In this document: positions 32,663 to 40,696 of the stretch, one piece after another
How the letters are laid out: each line of letters starts with the position of its first letter
Numbering within the stretch: the stretch's first letter is position 1
Source of the DNA: Streptomyces griseoruber
GTDB lineage: Bacteria; Actinomycetota; Actinomycetes; Streptomycetales; Streptomycetaceae
Length of the DNA stretch: 64,000 bases
Reading direction: 5' to 3'
NCBI RefSeq assembly: GCF_001514205.1
Contig: NZ_KQ948775.1
Span: 1 to 64,000, forward strand
Translations under genes and position numbers: made by a program
Notes under the pieces: generated by a model
The model's input: only the letters and a program-made list of their open reading frames with translations
Databases searched by the model: none
Told to the model about the DNA's origin: nothing

Positions 32663-33799
32663 GTGGGATGGGCGATGGCCGGGCACGGGACGGAGGAGCA
32701 TCCTCACGGTGCTGACCGACTGTGCGGGGCCGGGGATCGCGTGTATTCCCGGGCCGTACGGCGCGGACGCGTGCCGCGGTGCGACGCCGAGCAGGTTCCC
32801 TGTCTGCTGGAGCTGGCCCTGCTCCACCCCGATCCCGACGACATGGAGTGGCTGGTGCCGACCTCCCCGCAGGAGGTCATGACCCGGCTGCTGCGCGGGC
32901 TGCACGACGAGGTGAGCGCCAGCGAGCGGCGGATGGGCTCGGCCGTCGCCGCCTTCGAGTGGTACTCCGGTCTCGGCGGCCCCACGCCGGGCGCGCGGGC
33001 CCAGGAGGGCGCGGCGATCCGGGTCCTGGACGGGTCCTCGCGCATCCAGGCGGCGCTGGACCAGGCGACCGAGGCGTGTACGACCGAGGTGCTGACGGTG
33101 CAGCCGGGCGGCATCCGGCGTGAGCACGAACTGTCGGAGGGTCTGCACCGGGCGCTGGAGCTGCGCGGCCGGGGCGTGCGGATGCGCGATCTGTACAACC
33201 ATGTGGCCCGGCACGGTCAGGGCCTGCTGAACTACCTGGAGCTGATGGGTGACGCGGTGGAGGCCCGCACCCTGGACGAGGTCGTCGACCGGCTGATCCT
33301 CTTCGACCGCAAGGTGGCCTTCATCCCGGCGAACGCCGACCGCACGATGGCGCTGGAGCTGCGCCACCCGGCCCTGGTCGCCTATCTGGTGACCGTCTTC
33401 GAGCGGCTGTGGCGGCTCGCGATCCCGCTCGGCGCCCAGCTCCCGGAGACCCGTGTCGAGGGCGTCTCGCACCGCGAGCAGTCCATCGCCGCGCTGCTGG
33501 CGGAGGGGCACCAGGACGCGGTGATCGCCGAGCGCCTCGGGATCAGCGTCCGTACCTGCCGGGCCCATATCGCCCGTCTCTCGGAGACCCTGGGCGCGGC
33601 GAGCCGGACCCAGCTGGGGGTGCGGATCGCGCAGGTGGGTCTGGACGGACCGGTGGAGGCGAGCGGGCCCGGCGCTCCGGTGGCGGGCGCGGTGCCGGGT
33701 CAGGTCCCCGGCCCGGGGACCGGGACCGGGGCCGGGGCCGGGGTCACCGAGGTGCTTCCGGATGCCCTTCCTGGTCGAGGATCCCCGACCGGGCGATGA
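32663..33799 (+). CDS. LuxR-type HTH regulator with N-terminal sensor region (paralogue 1)
   Basis: 378 residues from a GTG at 32663 (ATG at 32675 is equally possible). N-terminal motif HPHGADRLCGAGDRVYSRAV is shared with three neighbouring regulators. The central part (about 125-270) resembles the sensor of TrmB-like regulators (RDLYNHVARHGQGLLNYLEL; TLDEVVDRLILFDRKVAFIP). The C-terminal LuxR-type HTH is at about 272-330 (EQSIAALLAEGHQDAVIAER; VRTCRAHIARLSETLGAASR). A Gly/Pro/Thr tail follows, and its last 56 bp overlap the 3' end of the minus-strand paralogue, which suggests a read-through tail. Confidence 0.82.
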   Translation: MGWAMAGHGTEEHPHGADRLCGAGDRVYSRAVRRGRVPRCDAEQVPCLLELALLHPDPDDMEWLVPTSPQEVMTRLLRGLHDEVSASERRMGSAVAAFEWYSGLGGPTPGARAQEGAAIRVLDGSSRIQAALDQATEACTTEVLTVQPGGIRREHELSEGLHRALELRGRGVRMRDLYNHVARHGQGLLNYLELMGDAVEARTLDEVVDRLILFDRKVAFIPANADRTMALELRHPALVAYLVTVFERLWRLAIPLGAQLPETRVEGVSHREQSIAALLAEGHQDAVIAERLGISVRTCRAHIARLSETLGAASRTQLGVRIAQVGLDGPVEASGPGAPVAGAVPGQVPGPGTGTGAGAGVTEVLPDALPGRGSPTGR

Positions 33800-34751
33800 G
33801 GTAGCCGAGCTGGGCGCGGCTCTCGCTGCCGAGGCCGGCGGCGAGTTTGGCGATGTGGACGCGGGCGGTGCGGATGTTCATGCCGAGGCGCGCGGCGATC
33901 ACGGAATCGGTGTGGCCCTCCACCAGGAGGGTGGCGATGGCCCGCTGACGGGGGGTCACCCCGTTGAGGGAGGGGCGCTGCACGGCCTGGGGGTACATCG
34001 GGGTGGCCAGCCGCCAGAAGCGGTCGAACGCCGTGGCCAGGAAGGCGATCAGGGCGGGCTGGCGGACCTCCAGGGCGAGGGTGCCGTCCTCGTTGGCGGG
34101 GAGGAAGGCCACGGTGCGGTCGACGACGAGCAGGCGGTCGGTGACCTCGTCGAGGCCGCGGGCCTCGGCGTCGCCGCTCAGCAGCTCGTAGTGGCCGATG
34201 ATGACGTGGATGTGCCGGGTGGTGTGCTGGTAGAGGGTGCGGATCCGGCAGCCGCGGTCGAGCACGGCCTGGTCGCGCCGGCGGGCGATCTCCATGGACG
34301 CGGCGGCCCGTTCGGTGTCGAGGCCGGTCCGCGGCTGGATGCACAGCAGTTCCTCGCGCATCTCGTCCATGGCCTCGCTGATGGCCTGGTTGATCTGCTC
34401 GTTGCCGCTGAGGATGCGCAGGGAGGCGGACTCCGCGGGGGCGGTGTGGCTGCCGGTGAGCCGCATGAGGGGTTCGAAGAGCGTGGCCAGCCGCTCCTCG
34501 TGGCGCCGTTCCTCGGCGATCCGGGCCGCGGAGGCGTTCAGCCGGCGGTGCAGGGCGACCGCGGGGGCGACGGGCTCCAGTCGGCGCAGATCGTCGACGG
34601 CCGGGTGGAGGAGGCCCAGGTCGAGCAGGCAGGGGGCGGTCTCGGCGTCGCCGGCGGCGAGGTGGCCCTCGCGCAGGGCGCGTTCGTAGAGGCGGCTGCC
34701 CTGGGCACAGAGTTCTGCCACGCCGTGGTGGGGGTGCTGCGGCGCGTTCAC
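33744..34751 (-). CDS. LuxR-type HTH regulator (paralogue 2)
   Basis: 335 residues from a GTG at 34751 overlapping the upstream stop (GTGA), with AGGAAAGAGA as ribosome site. Same layout as its neighbours: HPHHGVAELCAQGSRLYERA at the start, a sensor-like middle (RIRTLYQHTTRHIHVIIGHY; DRLLVVDRTVAFLPANEDGT), C-terminal HTH (RQRAIATLLVEGHTDSVIAA; RTARVHIAKLAAGLGSESRA). The HTH half is nearly identical to paralogue 3, so this is a recent tandem duplication. Last gene of a three-gene minus operon. Confidence 0.85.
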   Translation of the reverse strand: MNAPQHPHHGVAELCAQGSRLYERALREGHLAAGDAETAPCLLDLGLLHPAVDDLRRLEPVAPAVALHRRLNASAARIAEERRHEERLATLFEPLMRLTGSHTAPAESASLRILSGNEQINQAISEAMDEMREELLCIQPRTGLDTERAAASMEIARRRDQAVLDRGCRIRTLYQHTTRHIHVIIGHYELLSGDAEARGLDEVTDRLLVVDRTVAFLPANEDGTLALEVRQPALIAFLATAFDRFWRLATPMYPQAVQRPSLNGVTPRQRAIATLLVEGHTDSVIAARLGMNIRTARVHIAKLAAGLGSESRAQLGYLIARSGILDQEGHPEAPR

Positions 34752-35737
34752 GTCGGGTCTCTTTCCTGGTCGAGGATTCCTGAGCGTGCGATGAGGTAGC
34801 CGAGCTGGGCGCGGCTCTCGCTGCCGAGGCCGGCGGCGAGTTTGGCGATGTGGACGCGGGCGGTGCGGACGTTCATGCCGAGGCGGTCGGCGATCACGGA
34901 GTCGGTGTGGCCTTCGACCAGGAGGGTGGCGATGGCTCGCTGACGCGGGGTGACGCCGTTCAGGGTGGGCTGCCGCACGGCCTCGGGGTACATCGGGGTG
35001 GCCAGGCGCCAGAGGTGTTCGAAGGTGGCGGCGAAGTACCGGATGAGCGTGGGGTGGCGTACTTCGAGGGCGAGGGTGCGGTCCTTGTTGGCCGGGACGA
35101 AGGCGACGGAGCGGTCGAGCAGGATGAGCCGGTCGGTGACCTCGTCGAGGGTGCGGGCCTCGACGTCGCCGCGGATCTGCTCGTAGCGTGCCGCGATGGT
35201 CGGGGCGTGCCGCAGGGTGTGCTGGTAGAGCGTGCGGATCCGGCCGCCGCGGTCCAGGAAGGCCTGGTCGCGTGCCATGGGGAGGAGGTGTACGACCGGT
35301 GGTCTGTTGATGTGGGCGGTGTGCGGCTGGATGCACCGCATGTCCCGGCGGGCCTCGGCCATGGCGGAGGTGATGGCGTCGTTGATGCGGTCCTGGCCGC
35401 TCAGGACGCTGACGGCGGGCGCCTCGGGTTCGACCGTGCGGCCCCGGGGGAGCCGCAGCAGCGGTTCGAAGGTCTCCACCAGCCGTGCCGTGTGCCGCCG
35501 TTCGTCCGCGACGCGGTCCGCGAGGGAGCGCAGCGCGCGGTGCAGGGCGACGGCGGGCGGTACGGGTTCCAGCAGGCCGGGGTCGTCGCGGTCCGGCCGC
35601 AGCAGTCCCGCGGCGAGCAGGCAGGGGGTGTCCTCGGCCTCGGCCCGGGTCACCCGGTCCCCGCGCAGGGCGCGGGCGTAGAGCCCCAGTCCCGGCTCGC
35701 ACATCTCCTCGGCGTGCTGGTGCACCTCGCTCGTCAT
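34748..35737 (-). CDS. LuxR-type HTH regulator (paralogue 3)
   Basis: 329 residues. Starts MTSEVHQHAEEMCEPGLGLY, then a sensor-like middle (IRTLYQHTLRHAPTIAARYE; DRLILLDRSVAFVPANKDRT) and a LuxR-type HTH (VTPRQRAIATLLVEGHTDSV; VRTARVHIAKLAAGLGSESR). The last 70 residues differ from paralogue 2 at only a few sites, while the N-terminal half has diverged. The two may therefore bind the same DNA but read different signals. 27 bp after paralogue 4, and 4-bp overlap with paralogue 2. Confidence 0.85.
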   Translation of the reverse strand: MTSEVHQHAEEMCEPGLGLYARALRGDRVTRAEAEDTPCLLAAGLLRPDRDDPGLLEPVPPAVALHRALRSLADRVADERRHTARLVETFEPLLRLPRGRTVEPEAPAVSVLSGQDRINDAITSAMAEARRDMRCIQPHTAHINRPPVVHLLPMARDQAFLDRGGRIRTLYQHTLRHAPTIAARYEQIRGDVEARTLDEVTDRLILLDRSVAFVPANKDRTLALEVRHPTLIRYFAATFEHLWRLATPMYPEAVRQPTLNGVTPRQRAIATLLVEGHTDSVIADRLGMNVRTARVHIAKLAAGLGSESRAQLGYLIARSGILDQERDPT

Positions 35738-35764
35738 CCGCGCCCTCTTCGGAAGCTCGTCACC

Positions 35765-36748
35765 TCACTCGTCCCGGTCCAGGATCCCTGACTGCGCGAT
35801 CAGGTAGCCGAGCTGGGCCCGGCTGCCGCTGCCCAGGGCGGTGGCGAGTTTGGCGATGTGGGCGCGGCAGGTGCGGACGTTCATCCCCAGCCGGCGGGCG
35901 ATGGCCTCGTCGACATGGCCCTCGACGAGGAGTTTGGCGATGGAGTGCTGGATGTCGGTGAGGCCGTCGGGGGCGGTCTCGTACGGCGCGCCGGCGCTCA
36001 GCGGAACGGCCCGGTTCCACATGAACTCGAACACCTTGATGAGGTAGCGGACCAGCCCGGCGTGGCGGATCTCCAGGGCGACCTGGCGGTCGTCGCGGAT
36101 CGGGATGAACGCCACCGTCTCGTCGCAGATGATCAGCCGCTCGACCAGTTCGTCGATGGTGCGGTACTCCGCCTTGCCGTCGGCGAACTGGTCCACCCAG
36201 GCGAGCCGTTCCGGGCTGTACCGGGCCGTGTGCTGGTAGAGGGTCCGGATCCGCACGCCGCGTTCGATCAGCGGCTTGTCGCGCTCCAGCGCCTCGATGA
36301 GCCTGCCCTCGGGGTGGCGGTGGCTCGGCTGGATCGAGAGCACTTCGTTCTGGCACTGAGAGGCGGCCAGGTCCAGGGCCGCGTTGATGTGGTCGAGGCC
36401 TTCGAGCAGGGTGATCGAGGGGGTGGAGGTCGTCGGCGGGGCGCTGAGCGTCATGAACGGCTCGAACGCCTCGGCCAGCTCGACGGAGAGCCGTCTGCGC
36501 TCGGTGATCTCGCGTTCGAGGGGGTTGAGCCGCTGGGCCAGGGCGACCGAGGGGGGAACCGGACGCAGCCAGTTCGCGTCATCGGCGTCGGGGTACAGCA
36601 GAGCGAGCTCCAGCAGGCAGGGGGCGGGCTCCACGTCCACGCGGGCGATGCGTCCGGTGCGAAGTGCGTCCGCGTATAGGCGGCTTCCTTCCTCGCACAG
36701 GGCGGTCATGGCATGGGGATGTGTCCCTTTTATTCGATTCGTTGCCAA
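35765..36748 (-). CDS. LuxR-type HTH regulator (paralogue 4), next to the peptide gene
   Basis: 327 residues if read from TTG 36748. ATG 36775 and ATG 36709 are alternatives. The TTG is preferred because alignment puts HPHAMTALCEEGSRLY level with HPHHGVAELCAQGSRLY in paralogue 2. Sensor-like middle: IRTLYQHTARYSPERLAWVD; DELVERLIICDETVAFIPIR. C-terminal HTH: IQHSIAKLLVEGHVDEAIAR and VRTCRAHIAKLATALGSGSR. It is divergent from the exported-peptide gene with about 110 bp between them, so it is the likeliest regulator of that gene. First gene of the minus operon. Confidence 0.82.
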   Translation of the reverse strand: MATNRIKGTHPHAMTALCEEGSRLYADALRTGRIARVDVEPAPCLLELALLYPDADDANWLRPVPPSVALAQRLNPLEREITERRRLSVELAEAFEPFMTLSAPPTTSTPSITLLEGLDHINAALDLAASQCQNEVLSIQPSHRHPEGRLIEALERDKPLIERGVRIRTLYQHTARYSPERLAWVDQFADGKAEYRTIDELVERLIICDETVAFIPIRDDRQVALEIRHAGLVRYLIKVFEFMWNRAVPLSAGAPYETAPDGLTDIQHSIAKLLVEGHVDEAIARRLGMNVRTCRAHIAKLATALGSGSRAQLGYLIAQSGILDRDE

Positions 36749-36769
36749 ATCTCCACCCCCCAGGGTCCT

Positions 36770-36786
36770 GAACATGCAGGAACATG
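36770..36786. promoter_or_regulatory. Direct repeat GAACATG, 10-bp spacing
   Basis: GAACATG occurs at 36770-36776 and 36780-36786, one helical turn apart, in the divergent promoter between regulator 4 and the peptide gene. This is the geometry expected for a HTH dimer on direct repeats. Confidence 0.5.
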
Positions 36787-36860
36787 ATGCACCGATCGTG
36801 TGGCCATGACGTGCCCGAATGAGCCATCGTCTTACTCGACGGGGGAAAGGGGAACTTCAA

Positions 36861-37058
36861 GTGAGGACGAAGCCGAATATGCGGAACAAAATGCTTCGCT
36901 CAGTACTTGTCGCCGCCTTCTCCGCCGTTCTGGCCTTCGGAGCGCTGGCCGGCCTGTCCGGCGGGAGCAGCGAGCCGCAGCACGACACGGCGTGGTCGGC
37001 CGCGGCCGCTGGCGACGAGGATGCTTCTGTCTACCCGGCAGACACCGCGTGGAGCTGA
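36861..37058 (+). CDS. Small exported peptide precursor with two DTAWS motifs
   Basis: 65 residues from a GTG at 36861, supported by AAAGGGG 8 bp upstream. A basic N-terminus (RTKPNMRNKM) and a hydrophobic core (LRSVLVAAFSAVLAFGALA) form a signal peptide, with cleavage likely after ALA at residue 30. The mature 35-mer would be acidic, with no cysteine, and contains DTAWS twice: at 42-46 (QHDTAWSAAAAG) and as the very C-terminus (YPADTAWS). Followed after 1 bp by the Rieske-like gene. No family recognised. Shape and context fit a signalling peptide or modified-peptide precursor; this is inference. Confidence 0.7.
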   Translation: MRTKPNMRNKMLRSVLVAAFSAVLAFGALAGLSGGSSEPQHDTAWSAAAAGDEDASVYPADTAWS

Positions 37059-37059
37059 C

Positions 37060-37398
37060 GTGAGTACACCACCCGACGACCGCTCCTTCCGCCGCGAGAT
37101 GGCCACCGCCTACCGCTCCGGCTGGCACTTCATCGACCTGGTCACCGCCATCCCCCACAGTGGTGACTCGTTGATGGTGACCGTGTTCGGAGAACCGGTG
37201 GTCGTCACGCGGGACGAGGAGGACGACGTCCGGGCCTATCGGTGCCTGCGGCGGCCCCGGGGGGCGCCGCAGCCCGTACGGTGCGCGATCCGGTACGGAA
37301 TGATCTTCGTGAACCTGGATCGGCGTGACCACCAGTTGGCGGAACCGGCTCCCCAGGCCGCTCCGCACACCATCTCAGCCACCCCCCGCAGTGCCTGA
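37060..37398 (+). CDS. Small Rieske-like domain protein lacking the His ligands
   Basis: 112 residues from a GTG at 37060, one base after the peptide gene's stop, so almost certainly co-expressed. Residues about 15-95 follow the N-terminal domain of Rieske oxygenases: YRSGWHFIDLVTAIPHSGDS, FGEPVVVTRDEEDDVRAYRC. Where active proteins have CxH and CxxH, this one has CLR and CAIR: cysteines kept, both His replaced by Arg, and a short loop between them. The end FVNLDRRDHQ recalls the later part of the family. No catalytic iron domain. A degenerate cluster-binding or partner protein; activity unknown. Confidence 0.6.
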   Translation: MSTPPDDRSFRREMATAYRSGWHFIDLVTAIPHSGDSLMVTVFGEPVVVTRDEEDDVRAYRCLRRPRGAPQPVRCAIRYGMIFVNLDRRDHQLAEPAPQAAPHTISATPRSA

Positions 37399-37442
37399 CG
37401 CGATTCCCCCGTCGTAACAGATCGCCTCAGGCGCTTCCCCCC

Positions 37443-37488
37443 GCAGCGGCGTCACCGTGACCTGAACACGGTGACGCCGCTGCAGTTT
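37443..37488 (+). terminator. Intrinsic terminator after the peptide/Rieske-like unit
   Basis: GCAGCGGCGTCACCGT and ACGGTGACGCCGCTGC form a perfect 16-bp stem with a 9-nt loop, followed by AGTTTT. It closes the two-gene unit, 45 bp past its stop. Confidence 0.9.
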
Positions 37489-37665
37489 TGTGGGGACATT
37501 TCACCGTATCGGCGATTTTCGGAACCCCTGTGCCGTGGCCGGAAAACGCCGTACGGTGCGGGTGCCGGGTTTGGATCAGCCCGGGCCCGTCACCCCTGTC
37601 GCCGCCTCTGTTGCCGCCCCTGTCACCGCCCCGCGCTGCCCCGCCCCGCGCCGCCCCGCCCTGCT

Positions 37666-37863
37666 CTCCTGTCCCGTCCTGGCCTCCTGCCCCGCCCTGC
37701 CCTCCTGTCCCGTCCTGGCCTCCTGCCCCGTCCTGGCCTCCTGTCCCGCCCTGCTCTCCTGCCCCGTCCTGGCCTCCTGTCCCGCCCTGGCCTCCTGTCC
37801 CGCCCTGGCCTCCTGTCCCGCCCTGCTCTCCTGCCCCGTCCTGGCCTCCTGCCCCGTCCTGGC
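37666..37863. repeat. 18-bp minisatellite, 11 copies, upstream of clpB
   Basis: The unit CTCCTGTCCCGTCCTGGC repeats eleven times with C/T variation at fixed positions. It would encode SCPVLA repeats on + and Gly-Gln-Asp-Gly repeats on minus, but neither strand shows a credible gene start. It ends 5 bp before the HspR operator of clpB. The preceding 37489-37665 is CCGCC-rich low-complexity DNA without a gene. Confidence 0.88.
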
Positions 37864-37868
37864 CAAAC

Positions 37869-37889
37869 CTTGAGCGGAATAGACTCAAC
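37869..37889. promoter_or_regulatory. HspR operator (HAIR) of clpB
   Basis: CTTGAGC-N7-ACTCAAC matches 12 of 14 HAIR positions, 61 bp before the clpB start. It places clpB in the HspR regulon together with the dnaK operon. Confidence 0.88.
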
Positions 37890-37950
37890 TTTGTGTACGC
37901 TGGCAGAGTCAGACAAGGGAGACGGCTGACGCAAGGAGGAGACAGCGAAC

Positions 37951-40572
37951 GTGGACGCCGAGCTGACCAACCGGAGCCGGGACGCGATCAACGCGGCCAG
38001 TAACCGTGCCGTGTCGGGGGGACACCCCGACCTCACCCCTGCCCACCTGCTGCTTGCGCTGCTCCAGGGGCAGGACAACGAGAACATCGTGGATCTTCTC
38101 GCCGCGGTCGGCGCCGACCAGGCTGCCGTGCGCGCGGGAGCCGAGCATGTGCTCGCCGGTCTGCCCAGCGTGACCGGCACCACCGTGGCGCCCCCGCAGC
38201 CCAACCGCGAGCTGCTCGCCGTGATCGCCGACGCGCAGGCGCGGGCGAAGGAGCTGGGCGACGAGTTCCTCTCCACCGAACACCTGCTGATCGGCACCGC
38301 CGCGAAGGGCGGCCGGGCCGCCGACGTGCTCGGCCGGCACGGCGCCGGCCCGGACCGGCTCCAGGACGCCTTCCGCAAGGCCCGCGGCGGCCGCCGGGTC
38401 ACCACCGCCGACCCCGAGGGCCAGTACAAGGCCCTGGAGAAGTTCGGCACCGACTTCACCGCCGCCGCCCGCGACGGCAAGCTCGACCCGGTCATCGGCC
38501 GGGACCAGGAGATCCGCCGCGTCGTGCAGGTCCTCTCCCGCCGTACCAAGAACAACCCCGTCCTCATCGGCGAGCCCGGTGTCGGCAAGACCGCCGTCGT
38601 CGAGGGACTCGCCCAGCGCATCGTGAAGGGCGACGTGCCGGAGTCGCTGAAGGACAAGCGGCTGGTCTCCCTCGACCTCGGCGCCATGGTCGCCGGCGCC
38701 AAGTACCGGGGCGAGTTCGAGGAGCGCCTGAAGACCGTCCTCGCCGAGATCAAGGAGAGCGACGGCCAGATCATCACCTTCATCGACGAACTGCACACGG
38801 TCGTCGGCGCGGGCGCCGGCGGCGACTCCGCGATGGACGCCGGCAACATGCTCAAGCCGATGCTCGCCCGCGGTGAGCTGCGCATGGTCGGCGCGACCAC
38901 GCTCGACGAGTACCGCGAGCGCATCGAGAAGGACCCCGCCCTGGAGCGCCGCTTCCAGCAGGTGCTGGTCGCGGAGCCGACCGTCGAGGACACCATCGCG
39001 ATCCTGCGCGGACTGAAGGGCCGCTACGAGGCCCACCACAAGGTCCAGATCGCCGACAGCGCGCTGGTCGCGGCCGCGACCCTCTCCGACCGGTACATCA
39101 CCTCCCGCTTCCTGCCCGACAAGGCCATCGACCTCGTCGACGAGGCCGCCTCCCGCCTCCGGATGGAGATCGACTCCTCGCCCGTCGAGATCGACGAGCT
39201 CCAGCGGTCCGTGGACCGGCTGAAGATGGAGGAGCTGGCCATCGGCAAGGAGACCGACGCCGCCTCCCGCGAACGCCTGGAGAAGCTGCGCCGCGACCTC
39301 GCCGACAAGGAGGAGGAGCTGCGCGGCCTGACCGCCCGCTGGGAGAAGGAGAAGCAGTCCCTCAACCGGGTCGGCGAGCTGAAGGAGAAGCTCGACGAAC
39401 TGCGCGGCCAGGCCGAGCGCGCCCAGCGCGAGGCCGACTTCGACACCGCCGGCAAGCTGCTGTACGGCGAGATCCCGGCCCTGGAGCGCGACCTGGAGGC
39501 CGCCACCGAGGCCGAGGAGGCGTTGACATCCACCGCCTCCGGCGGGGGCGCCAAGGGCACCATGGTCAAGGAGGAGGTCGGCTCGGACGACATCGCCGAC
39601 GTCGTCGCCGCCTGGACCGGCATCCCGGCGGGCCGCCTCCTGGAGGGCGAGACGCAGAAGCTGCTCCGCATGGAGGCCGAGCTGGGCCGCCGGCTGATCG
39701 GCCAGTCGGAGGCCGTCCAGGCCGTCTCGGACGCCGTACGCCGCTCCCGCGCGGGCATCGCCGACCCCGACCGCCCGACCGGCTCCTTCCTCTTCCTCGG
39801 CCCCACGGGCGTCGGCAAGACCGAGCTGGCCAAGGCCCTCGCCGACTTCCTCTTCGACGACGAGCGGGCCATGATCCGGATCGACATGTCGGAGTACGGC
39901 GAGAAGCACAGCGTCGCCCGGCTCGTCGGCGCGCCCCCCGGATACGTCGGCTACGAGGAGGGCGGCCAGCTCACGGAGGCGGTCCGCCGCCGCCCGTACA
40001 GCGTGGTCCTCCTGGACGAGGTCGAGAAGGCCCACCCCGAGGTCTTCGACGTCCTCCTCCAGGTCCTCGACGACGGCCGCCTCACCGACGGCCAGGGCCG
40101 TACGGTCGACTTCCGCAACGCGATCCTCGTCCTGACCTCGAACCTGGGCAGCCAGTACCTGGTCGACCCGGTCTCCACGGAGGAGGAGAAGAAGGAACAG
40201 GTCCTGGAGGTGGTGCGGGCCTCCTTCAAGCCGGAGTTCCTCAACCGCCTCGACGACCTGGTCGTCTTCTCGGCCCTGTCCAAGGACGAGCTGGGCCGGA
40301 TCGCCCGTCTCCAGATCGACCGCCTCGCCCGCCGCCTCGCCGACCGCCGCCTCACCCTGGAGGTCACCGAAGCGGCCCTCGCCTGGCTCGCCGACGAGGG
40401 CAACGACCCCGCCTATGGCGCCCGCCCGCTGCGCCGACTGGTCCAGACGGCCATCGGCGACCGCCTCGCCAGGGAGATCCTCTCCGGCGAGATCAAGGAC
40501 GGCGACACGGTCCGCGTGGACACCTTCGGCGAGGGCCTGATCGTGGGCCCGAAGACCGGCAAGACGCTGTAG
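37951..40572 (+). CDS. clpB: Disaggregase ClpB (Hsp100)
   Basis: 873 residues. N-domain (1-about 145, TNRSRDAINAASNRAVSGGH), AAA1 with Walker A GEPGVGKT (about 210) and Walker B IITFIDELHT, the long coiled-coil M domain (about 400-520, RLEKLRRDLADKEEELRGLT), AAA2 with GPTGVGKT (about 615) and VVLLDEVEKAHPEVFD. It works with DnaK/DnaJ/GrpE to resolubilise aggregates. Read from a GTG with AAGGAGG upstream and controlled by the HspR site at 37869. A slightly extended C-terminus is seen. Confidence 0.97.
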   Translation: MDAELTNRSRDAINAASNRAVSGGHPDLTPAHLLLALLQGQDNENIVDLLAAVGADQAAVRAGAEHVLAGLPSVTGTTVAPPQPNRELLAVIADAQARAKELGDEFLSTEHLLIGTAAKGGRAADVLGRHGAGPDRLQDAFRKARGGRRVTTADPEGQYKALEKFGTDFTAAARDGKLDPVIGRDQEIRRVVQVLSRRTKNNPVLIGEPGVGKTAVVEGLAQRIVKGDVPESLKDKRLVSLDLGAMVAGAKYRGEFEERLKTVLAEIKESDGQIITFIDELHTVVGAGAGGDSAMDAGNMLKPMLARGELRMVGATTLDEYRERIEKDPALERRFQQVLVAEPTVEDTIAILRGLKGRYEAHHKVQIADSALVAAATLSDRYITSRFLPDKAIDLVDEAASRLRMEIDSSPVEIDELQRSVDRLKMEELAIGKETDAASRERLEKLRRDLADKEEELRGLTARWEKEKQSLNRVGELKEKLDELRGQAERAQREADFDTAGKLLYGEIPALERDLEAATEAEEALTSTASGGGAKGTMVKEEVGSDDIADVVAAWTGIPAGRLLEGETQKLLRMEAELGRRLIGQSEAVQAVSDAVRRSRAGIADPDRPTGSFLFLGPTGVGKTELAKALADFLFDDERAMIRIDMSEYGEKHSVARLVGAPPGYVGYEEGGQLTEAVRRRPYSVVLLDEVEKAHPEVFDVLLQVLDDGRLTDGQGRTVDFRNAILVLTSNLGSQYLVDPVSTEEEKKEQVLEVVRASFKPEFLNRLDDLVVFSALSKDELGRIARLQIDRLARRLADRRLTLEVTEAALAWLADEGNDPAYGARPLRRLVQTAIGDRLAREILSGEIKDGDTVRVDTFGEGLIVGPKTGKTL

Positions 40573-40696
40573 GCACGCCGGGCCGCACGCTCTCAGCGGA
40601 ATTGCGCCAACCGGAGGTGAACCGTGGGGGGCGGGGCTTGCCACCCCCCTCCCCGGATGAGGGAGGATGGCGGGATCCGTACGAAGGGAAATTTCG

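Noticed and set aside
37666..37863. CRISPR array
   Set aside because: The 18-bp units are contiguous with no unique spacers and there is no cas gene; it is a minisatellite.
37427..37888. Minus-strand 153-residue collagen-like ORF over the 18-bp minisatellite
   Set aside because: Made of the repeat itself, its start overlaps the clpB operator without a ribosome site, and its 3' part runs into the terminator hairpin.
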